Source of the DNA: Lonicera japonica
Taxonomy: Eukaryota > Streptophyta > Magnoliopsida > Dipsacales > Caprifoliaceae
Reading direction: 5' to 3'
Assembly (NCBI GenBank): GCA_021464415.1
Contig: CM038467.1
Span: 15,331,411 to 15,395,410, forward strand
DNA length: 64,000 nt
Shown here one piece after another: positions 10,611 to 21,453 of this stretch (position 1 is its first letter; each line of letters begins with the position of its first letter). The notes beneath the pieces were generated by a model that saw nothing but the letters and a program-made list of their open reading frames with translations, made no database searches and had not been told where the DNA came from. Both the position numbers and the translations under genes were made by a program.

Positions 10611-12284
10611 GAGTGATTTTATTTCTATCCACGATATCTCGCAGTTAATCCGCGTTATTAAGTTAATCCACATTGCCTACTAAATTAATCCACGAATGTG
10701 GATAGACTGACAAAAAATATTATTGATTTAATTTTATAAATATTATTTTATTAATGATTTCATATTAAAAAATCCACTAGATTAATAGGTACATCCACTT
10801 TAATTAAATAAATAAAAATAGGGGTAATTAGTTTTAAGGATGAATATTCCTTTTTCTATCTATTGAATGACACAACTTTTATACCAATAATTTAAGGTCC
10901 AAAGTTTTGTTTAAAGTACAAACTTTTACGGTTAAAAAATTAAAATTAAATTAATATGACTACAAAACTAATTTATATTATTGTTATTCCTATAATGTCA
11001 CTATCATCTAATTGATTATTAAACTAATCTAAACTTCTAAAATCTTGCTATAAACTAATATCTATAAAATCAAATTCAAAATTCAAATTTAAATAATCAA
11101 ACAACTTCTAACAACTTAATCAATTACTAAAATATAGAAAATCAAATAATTCAAAATTTAAATTTCAACAATCAAAATAAATTAAACAACCTAATCAAAT
11201 TGATTAGTAATTAACAAGGTGATTTTATTTCTATCTGCGAAATTTGTTGATCTATCCCTCTTTTTGGGTTTTACAAAGATAATCTCTATTGTCCGGCCAC
11301 TAAGTTTAACTACGTTGTTGGATAAACTTACAAAAATCAATATTCGCATAATTTTTAAAAAATAATGATTCTTTTTTATTCAATTGTAAATTATCCATCA
11401 AATTTTTACTTCTATCCACCGTCATATAATATATCAAAAACTAAACATAAATTGTATAATAAAATGATATTTATAATATATATAATTTACTGTCAATTAT
11501 ATCCACTTTTCGGACTCGAAATTAGGTTATAAGATTAGACTATAGTCTATAATTCACATTTATTTTTAGAATTGAGATTATACAATAATTCACATTAGTC
11601 TTGGAATAGTAATTAAACAGTAAGTATACTTTGAAACATTTATAATACATTTACAAAATTTAGTTCCTACCTAGAAGCAAATTAAAAATAGAACTTAATT
11701 ATAGATTCATGATGGCAAACAAGAAAATAAACATATACTATACTTGAATATTCTTTCTTTGACTTGAAAGGATTGAGATTGAAGAAAACGATGTTTATTG
11801 CCTCCACTAATTCTTAATTAGTTTCTTAAGTTCCAATACTGCTTTATTTTCATTTTTTAAAGCCCTCATTATATAGAAAAAAAAGAAAAAGAAAATAGTA
11901 AACTCATTTGTTGAAAAAAATTATTCGTTAGTGTTATGATGTAATAATATAAATTAATTCCGTCCAGTTTTTTAATATTGTATGTTTTTTTATAAATAAT
12001 GAATATAAAGTACTTGTATCAATACACCTTTTAACAAATTAAGAACATATATTATTAAGGAAATATATTCTAATTAGGAAACTAATTTTAAAAGTAAATA
12101 TATTTAAAGGAAGTATATTCTAGTTAGGAAACTATTTTTAAAATTAAATATATTTAAAGGATTATTAATTGGTGGATATACTTCTCAATTTTTATAAGGA
12201 AGTTTTTAAAAGTTTATTTCAAGATTAGCATAAATCAAAGGGTGGATAAACTGAAAAAACTCGTGGATAGAAATAAAATTACCC
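10611..12284. mobile_element. Mutator-like non-autonomous element, 9-bp TSD
   Basis: Perfect 9-bp direct repeats CAAAGTATT flank it at 10602-10610 and 12285-12293. The ends are inverted: left GAGTGATTTTATTTCTATCC, right reverse complement GGGTAATTTTATTTCTATCC, continuing CACGA. The long AT-rich interior lacks a transposase. A third copy of the end motif (GTGATTTTATTTCTATCTGC) is found internally at 11219, which may mark a nested or rearranged end. Confidence 0.8.
12059..12160. repeat. 50-bp tandem duplication
   Basis: GGAAATATATTCTAATTAGG.. (12059) and GGAAGTATATTCTAGTTAGG.. (12109) are consecutive 50-bp units, both ending in AAATATATTTAAA. They lie near the right end of the Mutator-like element. 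Confidence 0.85.
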
Positions 12285-12474
12285 CAAAGTATTTTGGATG
12301 AATGATGGTGATGATAAAGAAAAGGGTTTACAATTAATGACGTTAATTTGGGTTTAAGTAATTTGGAGTTATTAATTAGTAATAATTTGAGTTTAATATT
12401 TGACCATTAATTAAAAAAAAATGTTGTTTGTTATTATGAGCTCCTATATATATATATATATGTATATAAAAGGA

Positions 12475-12704
12475 AAGGATCTTAAGATAACCAAATTTTT
12501 TATCCTTAAATGTGGACCAACTATATTGAGAGGGTAAACAGATGAAATTTTTGATGAAATTTGACAATGATATCCAAGAGTAGTATATCATCTCTACCAA
12601 ATTTCATTGAAAATTTTAATTAGGAAGTGGGTTAACTAAGAAATCTCTACCAAAATGGTTGCTCCATATTTGAGGATAAAAAAATTGGTCATTTTAAGAT
12701 CCTT
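12475..12704. mobile_element. Fold-back MITE, long inverted arms
   Basis: The left arm AAGGATCTTAAGATAACC.. and the right arm (reverse complement AAGGATCTTAAAATGACC..) pair over about 45 bp or more, including TTTTTTATCCTTAAATGTGG versus TTTTTTATCCTCAAATATGG. The interior GATGAAATTTTTGATGAAAT is shared with the larger fold-back element at 55.6-56.0 kb, so both belong to one family. No coding. Confidence 0.8.
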
Positions 12705-12707
12705 CAA

Positions 12708-12743
<36 letters not shown>

Positions 12744-12860
12744 TATATACTATATTTTAAGTACATGGACGAGGTTTTGGTATGTCTAAATAAATAATAA
12801 AGTATCCATCACGCACCTTAAATTATTATAATATAATGCAAAAAAAGGATTTAAATTGAT

Positions 12861-13617
12861 GATATAATCAGGGACGTACGTATAAATTTTATTGAGAGGA
12901 TATAAAAAGAAAATAATGTAATAGTGATTCAACTTTTTAACCCCTTACATAAAAGTAACTACAAATTGTAATAATTTGAAGAAAAAAAACCTACTATGCT
13001 AAAATAGTCCTTTCTAATTTGTGTTGAAATTCTTTTAAAAATTATCATCACAAATCTAATCATTGAGATTTATTTGTCCATCTTTACCATTAGGATAACA
13101 AAGATAAATGTTAAAAGCACAAACAAGGTTAAAGAAGTTTTAGAAATAAATAAGTTTGTACTTGTTGCAAAAGTAAATTTTGGGTGTCACATGCACAAAA
13201 ATGTCCATTAATTTATCAAAAATATTATATCATTACTTTAAATATTATCATAATGCGTTGCAGCATGCATAAAGTTGACATATAATTGCTTGATTATGTT
13301 ATAACTATTCACTTTGTCTCAAATTAAGAGTGAGATTAGAACTTTCCTTTTCGGAATGTTTCAAATTAAAAGTTCTCTTTCCTTTTTGATACATAATCAA
13401 TTGATGGACAATAGAAAATAGGATATAATTTTGAGCACTAATTAATTAAGTTGAAATTAGTGTTTTCGTAAAAATTATAAAATTTGAGGTGAACAGAGAA
13501 ATGTATTATACTATTTGTTATAATATCAAATATATAATTTTTTAATTATTATATGTATACATATATGAATTTTTTTCCAAAATTGAGGGGGTACAGTTTG
13601 TCCATCCCTAACTATAG
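12861..13617. mobile_element. Degenerate TIR element related to the one at 15.2 kb
   Basis: The left sequence TATAATCAGGGACGTACGTA followed by TAAATTTTATTGAGAGG resembles the left end at 15,233. The right end, read in reverse complement (CTATAGTTAGGGATGGAC), resembles its partner. Borders and target duplication are not certain. The interior includes a fragment reading TTGTCTCAAATTAAGAGTGA, reminiscent of Stowaway-type MITE ends. No coding sequence. Confidence 0.4.
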
Positions 13618-13737
13618 TAAGAGAAGTACTTACCACTAAATCAAATATCATCATATGCCTTCATTGCGAAGAATTACAATATATCCTATTGGACACACAT
13701 AAACCCATTAACTAGTATCTATACAGGGTTGATCTAA

Positions 13738-14036
13738 ATAGAATGGTCATCTCTTTAAAAAAAGAAGGACAGTCTATTTCGAGAGACAAATGTATTTTTC
13801 GTGAAACTTGGCGGAAAAGATTCAAAGAATCAATTTAGAATTCAGTGAGATGATTATCTAAAATTTCAATGGCAAAAAATAAACACATATATCAAATTTT
13901 AAGTTCACCCACTTCTAAATTGATTTTCATTGAAATTTTGCATAAATAATCGTTTCACGAGAAAAACACATTAGTTAACCTCTCGAAATACGGAAATACA
14001 TCGTTCATCTTTTTCTCATAGAGAATATCATTCTCT
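13738..14036. mobile_element. Fold-back MITE
   Basis: The left arm (GAATGGTCATCTCTTTAAA.., TATTTCGAGAGACAAATGTA, TTTTTCGTGAAAC) pairs with the right arm (GTTTCACGAGAAAAACACAT, CTCTCGAAATA.., GAGAATATCATTCTCTTC). About 75 bp of imperfect inverted repeat flank an AT-rich loop. No coding capacity. Confidence 0.7.
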
Positions 14037-14342
14037 TCACAGTGACCTTTATATATATATATACAAATAAAAGACAAATTCAGGTAGTCGGAGAAAAGGA
14101 ACACTTGTAATATTTGAACTTAAACACCCTGTATTATAAATACTCGCACCTTTTTAATTATGTAAGTTTAAGCCCGAAATTGAATTTCGTTTTAACTTAT
14201 TATCTCTGCTCCTAGCTAGTTTCTTTCTTCTTTTTTTTTTAAATACAACCAATGCTTCAATAATACACTAATAATACAACTTTTTCATATGTATACAATT
14301 TACAAATTACCACAAAAAAAAAACATATCACCAATACAATAA

Positions 14343-14607
14343 GGCCTCGTTTGATTCGGGTATTAAAAAGTGGGATGGGATTATTAATACCACTTTTTTT
14401 ATAATACCTTGTTTGATTCGCATAAATATGCTGGGATTACTAATACCGGTACTAACTTAATACCACTCTTTGTGCTATAATTTAATACCAGGGGGAGGTG
14501 GTATTGTTTATTCAGGATTAAGAAAAATGAACCATATATTTTCAAAAATGACATTACTACTATAATATTTTCAAAAATGCGACTACCACTACTACTACTA
14601 CTAATAA

Positions 14608-14667
<60 letters not shown>

Positions 14668-14950
14668 GTTATTATTATTATTTTAATTTATTTAAAAAAA
14701 ATATTTATTTTAAAAAATATTAAAATTTTCTTTTAAAAAATATTTTTATTTTGTTAGTCCAAAATATAATCCCGTATACGAGTTATATAACAAAACATGG
14801 TATTAACATCAGCATGAGATATCCCAGTATTAATACTGTATGAATCAAACAAGGTATTGGTATTAAATTAATACCAGGATTAATAGTCCAGTACTATTAA
14901 TACCGGTATTTTTAATCCCACTAATCCTAATACCTGAATCAAACGAGACC
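14343..14950. mobile_element. Tourist-like (PIF/Harbinger) MITE with TAA target duplication
   Basis: Ends are GGCCTCGTTTGATTCGGGTA (left) and the inverted TACCTGAATCAAACGAGACC (right). TAA occurs immediately outside both ends (14340-14342, 14951-14953). Sub-terminal TTAATACC/GGTATTAA motifs repeat on both sides. An (ATT)n microsatellite occupies about 14608-14685. A 3-bp TWA target plus these ends fits PIF/Harbinger-derived MITEs. No coding. Confidence 0.85.
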
Positions 14951-15232
14951 TAAGTGAACCAACAAAGGGCACCATACCACCTACTATAAACCATTTTCAA
15001 TTGCAACTGCAAACAATCTCCACTAGAATCTATATTGTCCATGGGGTTTCATCCGTTTCTGCACCACTTTCTTTCTCGTGGAGATTGATAATTGTAAAAT
15101 TTGGGATTAAATCATTCCTTAAAGAAAAGACTGTTCCGAACAGAAGTGGATGTTAAATATATACCAAAAGATAACACGCAATGATATTAGTGTGTGGATA
15201 GATTGTTGTATGTGTTTTTGTATGACTATAGT

Positions 15233-15627
15233 CAGTAGCGTAACTATAAAATTTTATTTGTAGGGTCATTCAACTAATTGGAAAAAATAAGGAATAAACA
15301 TTGTTACTCGGCCCGAAAAAGCACAATCCAGTATTCCAGTAGCAAGTGTAAATGCATCTCTATCACTCAAAATAAATGTGTTTGAGACATGATATTTAGG
15401 ACATTGTTGAGGCATGTTTTGAGTTGAATAGCATCTCTCATGGAAAATATATTTGGGCTAGATATTTTCTTATAATTTTACCCCACTATTAGTTAATTTT
15501 CTAAATTTAAGTGGTCAATTATACACGTCAACTTAAATATATCCCAAATATACCGTATTCTTTTATATACATTACAAAATAAAAAAGGTTACTAGACCCA
15601 ACAACCTGTGTAATAGCTTCGTCCCTG
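15233..15627. mobile_element. hAT-like MITE (CAGTAGCG...CGTCCCTG)
   Basis: The sequence starts CAGTAGCGTAACTATAAAAT and ends ..AGCTTCGTCCCTG, whose reverse complement CAGGGACGAAGCT resembles the left end. ACTATAGT lies directly outside at 15225-15232 and 15628-15635 and could be an 8-bp hAT target duplication. Because ACTATAGT is its own reverse complement, and a similar CTATAGT precedes a related end near 13.6 kb, it could instead be the outermost part of the TIR. Confidence 0.65.
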
Positions 15628-15635
15628 ACTATAGT

Positions 15636-17586
15636 AGTGGCTAGTAAATTACAGATTATAGGTATTCATGTCATATTTTTAAAATAAGGTGAAGTGATAT
15701 GTTATGTATCAATATATGTGACATGCAAGCATGTCTTTTTTTGTAACACCCAACAACTAAAAAACAAACATATTTCTTGACCAATGAAAGTGCTTATATT
15801 CTAGTGACTTTTTGCTTTAAAACCTTGTAATGTTAAATTTGTTAATGTTTATTGGTTGATGGTTACTCAACAATAATTATGTCACTTAAGCAATTTGACT
15901 ACGAATTAAATTACAAAAAATTAAATTAAATATTTATATCTCATTTTTGTTCCTTTCAAATGAACTATTCAAGCGTCAAAGGTGCCCCCACAAACTATTT
16001 TATTATTCGAAGCAAAGTTTAGTAAACAATGGTATTACCCTTATCAATCAATCACTTGAGAGCTCATTTTGTCTCGTGATTTGATCCATTCTACCCCTTT
16101 GCATTTATATGAAATCAGACTTCAAAAATTACTTAAATTGGCTTTTCTTTAATTTGGAAAGGCAAATTACTACTAAATTTTCCAAAACCTCTAATTTCAG
16201 CTCTATTTCTATACCACCAACACTAGCATCTCATATAGAATATTTTTATGCTCTGTTTTTATACATATGCGGTAACTCTTGTAAAATACATTCATTACTG
16301 ATCACTTTTGAAAAAATATCTTATATTTTTAACTATAAAATCTTTATCTTTTATATTTAAATTTTTTTTAAATTATTATGCTTTATTATATAGATACATA
16401 TGATGTTTCGAATGGAAGAAGTAAATTGGCAATTTTTCATTATAAAATAATTAGCAATTTGTAACACACTTCAAAAGAAAGAAGAAAAGCACAAAAGGTT
16501 CGTCTTAGTGGTTGAGGCACTATTTATTTTACTTGGATGGAAAGATTATTGGTTCACTCTACTCATTCGAGCGAGTTGGAATTTTTTTTAAAAAAATAGA
16601 TAGTAATTAAGGAAACTTTTGATTTATTTCATTTGGTACGAGTTTTTTATATTTTTTTTTCATCATGAGTCAATATAATTAGAGAAAGTTTTGTCATTTC
16701 AAATATACACCAAAAGATGACCTGGAGAGTAACATATTTCTAGATGGAGTACTTGTACAAGATTACACTATGGGGACATATTCAGCGAATACATCAATGC
16801 GTACGTTATCAATACGTTTGTTAGCAAATGAGGTGCATCACAAATAAATTTTAAATAAAATTTACTGTTAACTAATACATGAGTAGCACACCTTAAAGCG
16901 TATATATTCTCAATTTGTGTCACCCATAATTTTTATTCTAGATGATGATAACATTCCAGGTGCACAATAAAAAATAGTCTTATCAATTCTTGCTCTCCAC
17001 TGGTGAACACCATAACCTTAAAAAAACAAAAATGTAAGCATAATGATCGAGTTATAAATTAATAACAATGCTTCTTGTTTAGCTTCCATCACTGATACCT
17101 TTTTTCATTTAGTGTTTAGTTGATTGAGGGCATTTTTTATTTTTTATAATTACAAGTAATGTATCAAAGGAATACTCGTGGGTTCAAACTTTTATTATTT
17201 GTTTGGACATTTAAGTTTTTTGAATGGAGGGAATAAAGGATGGAACGAAGACAAATTTCTTGGATAACAATTTTTTGAGGTCAGTAATCTAAGAAGTTAA
17301 TAAATTCCTTAATATATCAAGCCAAAGTGAGAAAATATACTCTTAAAATTGCTTGAATATATATCGGAATTAACCGAGATACATTTAAACTAGCCAAGAT
17401 AATTCTTAGAGTATACACGAGTTATAATCTATGTATCGTAAGTAGGTATATTTACCCTACTTGCTTTAAGTAGAAAATAATTGTATGGTATAAAAAAGGT
17501 TGATAGAGGAAAACTGAAGTTTCAAAATGAAAAGGAAAGCAAAGCCATTGTAGATACTCTTACCATTGAACCAAAAGAAAATTACC
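15636..17586. other. Intergenic AT-rich DNA
   Basis: No gene is recognised; the 83-codon frame at 16109-16360 has AT-driven composition only. Two tracts resemble degraded tRNA-derived SINE heads (A-box-like TTAGTGGTTGAGG near 16,508; TAGTTGATTGAGG..GGGTTCAAAC near 17,118-17,190), but they are too short and worn to annotate as elements. Confidence 0.45.
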
Positions 17587-17912
17587 GTGTGTGTGGGTTT
17601 ATATCCGATTATGTGCCTTACTAAAATTACCGGTTTTAGTAAAATACGTGTTGGGTCTCTGAATCTGTGTGTGTTTATCAATAAATCAAAAAAAAATGTT
17701 GGTTCCCTTTGGGCCTGTGTGTGTGGACTCTATGAGTTAGCATTGTTTCACTAGAGTTAGCATTGTTTCACTGTGGAACTGGTCCTTCGGGATCCCACAT
17801 CGATTGTGGATGAGTGTGTGTGGGTTTATATCTAATTTTATGCCTTACTAAAATTACCGGTTTTAGTAAAGTACGCGTTGGGTCTCTGAACCTGTATGTG
17901 TTTATTAATAAT
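17587..17912 (+). repeat. Two ~98-bp direct repeats, possible TRIM-like retroelement
   Basis: 17587-17685 and 17814-17912 share TGTGTGTGGGTTTATAT, then GCCTTACTAAAATTACCGG, then TTTTAGTAAA, then CGTTGGGTCTCTGAA and TGTGTTTAT, with few differences. The 128-bp spacer contains CGGGATCCCACATCGATTGTGG, close to the GGGATCCCACATCGGTTGTGG motif common in TRIM LTRs (established knowledge), and a short tandem GAGTTAGCATTGTTTCACT pair. Direct terminal repeats around a tiny interior fit a TRIM, but no target duplication or primer-binding site was identified. Confidence 0.45.
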
Positions 17913-19517
17913 TCGAAACAAAAAAGAAAGAAAGAAAACAATTAACTAATTGAAGTAGCGATTATCTTATTTAAAAGGTATTTTTTTTAACAACTTGTAA
18001 CTATTATTTAACTAAATTGTATGTAAAGTACCCCTCCTGGCCTCCTTTGAATTTGCCTCTTAATAGTTTTTTCCGCCCAGCAAATAACAAGTTTTGGCTA
18101 GTGCGTAACACATAAGAGTTAAGACTAAATCTTATTTTATATTGTTAACGTTCACTTATATTAAAATATTAAAACTTAATTTTTTACATCTTAATATAAT
18201 CTTAGTTAAGGTACATTCTTAATAATAAATAAATTTAGAGAATTAAACACCACGCACAATGTCAAGTGGGGATGAGGGCGTGGTTAGGTTAAGATGAGAC
18301 GGAGTTAAAATATTTATTGTTCCCTTTCTAGTAATAGCAACAAAAAAACATAAACCCAATAAAAGGTAATAATATAAATAATCCAAGCAAATAAGTACAA
18401 ATAATTTATGGATTATCCTATTCCCCAAGTTTCTTTTAATATGGTGGATTTCTAGAGATAAAGGGATTCATATTTTTATGAACTTGGTGATGATGATTTA
18501 TAAAATTAGTAGGTCATCTATACAAATTTTATCAGAATATTCAATTTAGAAAGGCATAAAATGATGAACTAAAATTTCAATGAACGAATATGAACATGTA
18601 TGGCAAGTTTTTATTACACTAACTTCTAGTTTAAATTTCTAGTTGAAATTATGTGAAATTTCGTGGAGAGAGCATCTCCACTAAATTTCATGAAATTTTA
18701 CTCCTCGAAATGAACCTCACTCAAAAAAAATTGAGTAATGAAGAGGAGCAAAATCCAAAAATTCTTATTCGAGACACATAACGTTGCCAAAATATCTTCT
18801 AAATTCAACTCATGAGTTAACTGCAACAAAATATCTTAGGTTTGGTTGAATGCAATTTTAGCCTATTAAAAGCATATTTCATTGGATTCGGACTTTGCCC
18901 CCAAGAGTTAATAGTGTGACAATTCACACAAGATACTACGGTTCAATCCACTTCCTCCCAGAATTACTTGGATCTATCTTCGCATGTATATTAAAAAAAA
19001 AAACACACACACACATACACACTTTTCATAAGTATCTTATATTGTGATTTTTAAACTAATTACACGGTATACTTGTTTGTGTAGCCTGCAAATTATTATT
19101 TTCTTAATCTCAAATTAAGAGTTCTATTTATTTTTAGGATATACTTAAATTGCAAGCCATTTGTTTTTCACAGCATAACCAAAGACTTCAATTTTACTAT
19201 AGCAAATAAGTTTTATTTTTCAACGTTCTTACTAAATGTCGAGTAAAAGTGACACTTCCAGTCTGAGACAAGGTAATAACTTAATACGAAAGTGTAATAA
19301 TATAATTCAAATGATTAGTGCCTTTAATTAAATACTAAACAAATCCGCTTCTGTTTTTCCAATCGGCTTACATGGAGACGGAAAAAAGTGTAGGGGCAAA
19401 TGGAAGGCTGGTAATTAATTCAGCCATCGGTTTCAACTGAATTGACTTGGGCCAAAAAAATAAATAATATAAGGTACAACAAGGTGGTACCCACCTCAAG
19501 ATATATATATATATATA
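17913..19517. other. Intergenic AT-rich DNA
   Basis: No gene is seen. The stretch near 18,650-18,715 (CATCTCCACTAAATTTCATG) resembles parts of the fold-back MITE family. Simple (AC)n occurs at about 19,001-19,022 and (AT)n at 19,500-19,517. Confidence 0.4.
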
Positions 19518-20085
19518 CTAGTTTTCAACCCTGTGCATCAGGCGCCCTAAGGCTATTATATAATTAACATTTTGTGCAATATTTTAGTTGAATTTTGTTT
19601 TGCAAAAAATCACTTATGTATATTTTGGTGTAATAAAAATTATAAGTTTGTACTTGATTTGCTAGAAACTCAATCTAAGAAAACTCATGCGAAAGAGAAA
19701 TTAATAATTAAAAGTTGCACTACTTTTTAGTATACAATTGGTTTAGATAAAATATAGAAACAATGTAATAGTAAATTAAAATATTTTTATTTGGTTTAGA
19801 TAAAATATTTTGTTTAAGTAACCGGCCACATGAAATTATTGATAATTGATTGGGGTAATATATAGCTAACAAGGAAGTAATAAGTGGAGAAGAGTTATAA
19901 AGATAATGCAAATAATGGACTATGAAGAGAGTCATCGAAGAGGCATATAACAGTAGAAGAAAAAAAGTGAAGAAAAGAGTAAAATATCTAGTTATAGAAG
20001 CAAAATAAGTGTATTTAATAAATGGACACTTGGCAACATGTGAAGAGGAGAAACAATAAATGAACCACTTCCTCCGTTTTATATA
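19518..20085 (-). mobile_element. Non-autonomous Helitron-like element, 3' end at 19518
   Basis: Read on the minus strand, the terminus is a decayed hairpin (GCCTGATGCACAGGG) followed by TTGAAAACTAG, then T. A GC-rich hairpin 10-12 nt before CTRR and insertion between A and T are the Helitron rules (established knowledge). The 5' end on the minus strand is likely in the TATATATAAAACGGAGGAAG tract at about 20,066-20,088. There is no Rep/helicase coding. Confidence 0.5.
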
Positions 20086-20089
20086 TATA

Positions 20090-20570
20090 CTAGTTTTCTA
20101 ATCCGTGCAATGCACAGGCGTATTTATAAATTTATATATATATACATATTTTATTTTTAATTACTTTTTTTATTAGATGGATTCTAAATTAGATATATAT
20201 ATATATATATATAATTGTTCTTTTTAATTGTAAGATTTTCATAGAAATAACGGAAAGGGATTGAATGACTGCTACTAAATAATAGTATTAGAAATTTATT
20301 GCAAAACTCGTGTAAAAAAAATTATTAATGTCTTGTTAAAATCTAATAGTATATATATAAATATAAAGCAATAAATATAAATACACGTGACAACTAAATA
20401 TAAATATTTAGTACATATATATATAATAGTATATATATAAAATAAAATAGTATATATATAAATATAATGTAATAAATAATATTACACATGGCAGCTAAAG
20501 ACCTTTGTGAACATTTAATGCAGTAAATTTTCTCACTCCTCTCATTTATATATATACTATATGATAATAG
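20090..20570 (-). mobile_element. Second Helitron-like element adjacent to the first
   Basis: The minus-strand 3' end at 20090 has hairpin CCTGTGCATTGCACGG then ATTAGAAAACTAG, followed by T. Its inferred 5' part (TATATATAAATGAGAGGAGTG, read in reverse near 20,540-20,565) resembles that of the neighbouring element, and the pair sit head-to-tail. The interior is AT-rich with repeated TAGTATATATATAAA. No coding. Confidence 0.5.
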
Positions 20571-20593
20571 TAGATTAGATATAGTCTATTTCT

Positions 20594-20721
20594 GGTGCGG
20601 ATTAGTCCGTACGGATGGGTTCTTTTTACGGTGATTTTTCATCATAAAAATATTGAGAGGGTGTTTTTTATAACGCAAGACCGTCATAAAAAGAACCAAT
20701 CCGTACAAACTGGTCTGCACC
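20594..20721. mobile_element. Short hairpin MITE
   Basis: The left arm GGTGCGGATTAGTCCGTACG..GGTTCTTTTTACGG and the right arm (reverse complement GGTGCAGACCAGTTTGTACG..GGTTCTTTTTATGACGG) form an imperfect inverted repeat of about 42 bp around a short AT-rich loop. Confidence 0.8.
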
Positions 20722-21453
20722 TAAAATTTTCCGTATATAGATACATAATCAAAATATAAAGCCCGCCACTATAAAGTTACTTAAAATAAGTTTCGATGAT
20801 ATCAAACCCTAGCTTATAGACAAACAAATAGTAGTCCATGTAAGAAAGTGACCCCCCACCCCTGGCTTCCACAATTATTTCTCACCTTGTCCCTCTCTCA
20901 TGTTTGTACAATAATTCAATACTAACTCAAATTATAAATAATCCCACTTGCATCATCCCTACCATCATCCTACATTAGTATATAGTTCATTCCTTTCAAT
21001 TTTTATTTTGGTTTTTTGGTTTTTTATAATTTTGAGTGAAAATTCTTTATCATTCAAACAACTCAATTGTTATCTAAAATAAAAGGTTAAAGACTCTAAA
21101 TTAAATTAATATTGCATTACAACTGACAAGACTCAAACTTGGAACTTCTAATTTTGGAGGATAGCTATTTATCACTGAAATAACACCCGCTCTCTAAATA
21201 AAAAAGTAAGGACTCTCAAAATTCAAACGAAAGGATAATTCTTTTCATTTTTCTTGCACAAATACAAGTGTTTCTTTGCCCATGTAGGCATGGGACCATT
21301 TCAACAAAAGAAATGGATAATTTTGTTTAAAATTATTTATGACATTAAGATACTCCAAATGCCAAGGTTTATCCCCTATTTATATGTCAAGTATATATAC
21401 TATATTCAGCCGACCTTTATTTTCTTCCATCTTTTGCCTTGGACCACAGGGCA
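20722..21453 (+). promoter_or_regulatory. 5' flank of the 5-phosphatase gene
   Basis: No other gene is seen between the hairpin MITE and the inferred start codon. TATA-like tracts are present (TATATATACTATATT at about 21,390-21,404, some 50 bp upstream of the start codon), but no element can be assigned with confidence. A degraded minus-strand tRNA-SINE-like tract lies at about 21,125-21,185. Confidence 0.3.

Noticed and set aside
16490..17190. Two weak tRNA-SINE heads (also near 21,150 and 55,120)
   Set aside because: Only box-like words remain; no tail or target duplication to define an element.
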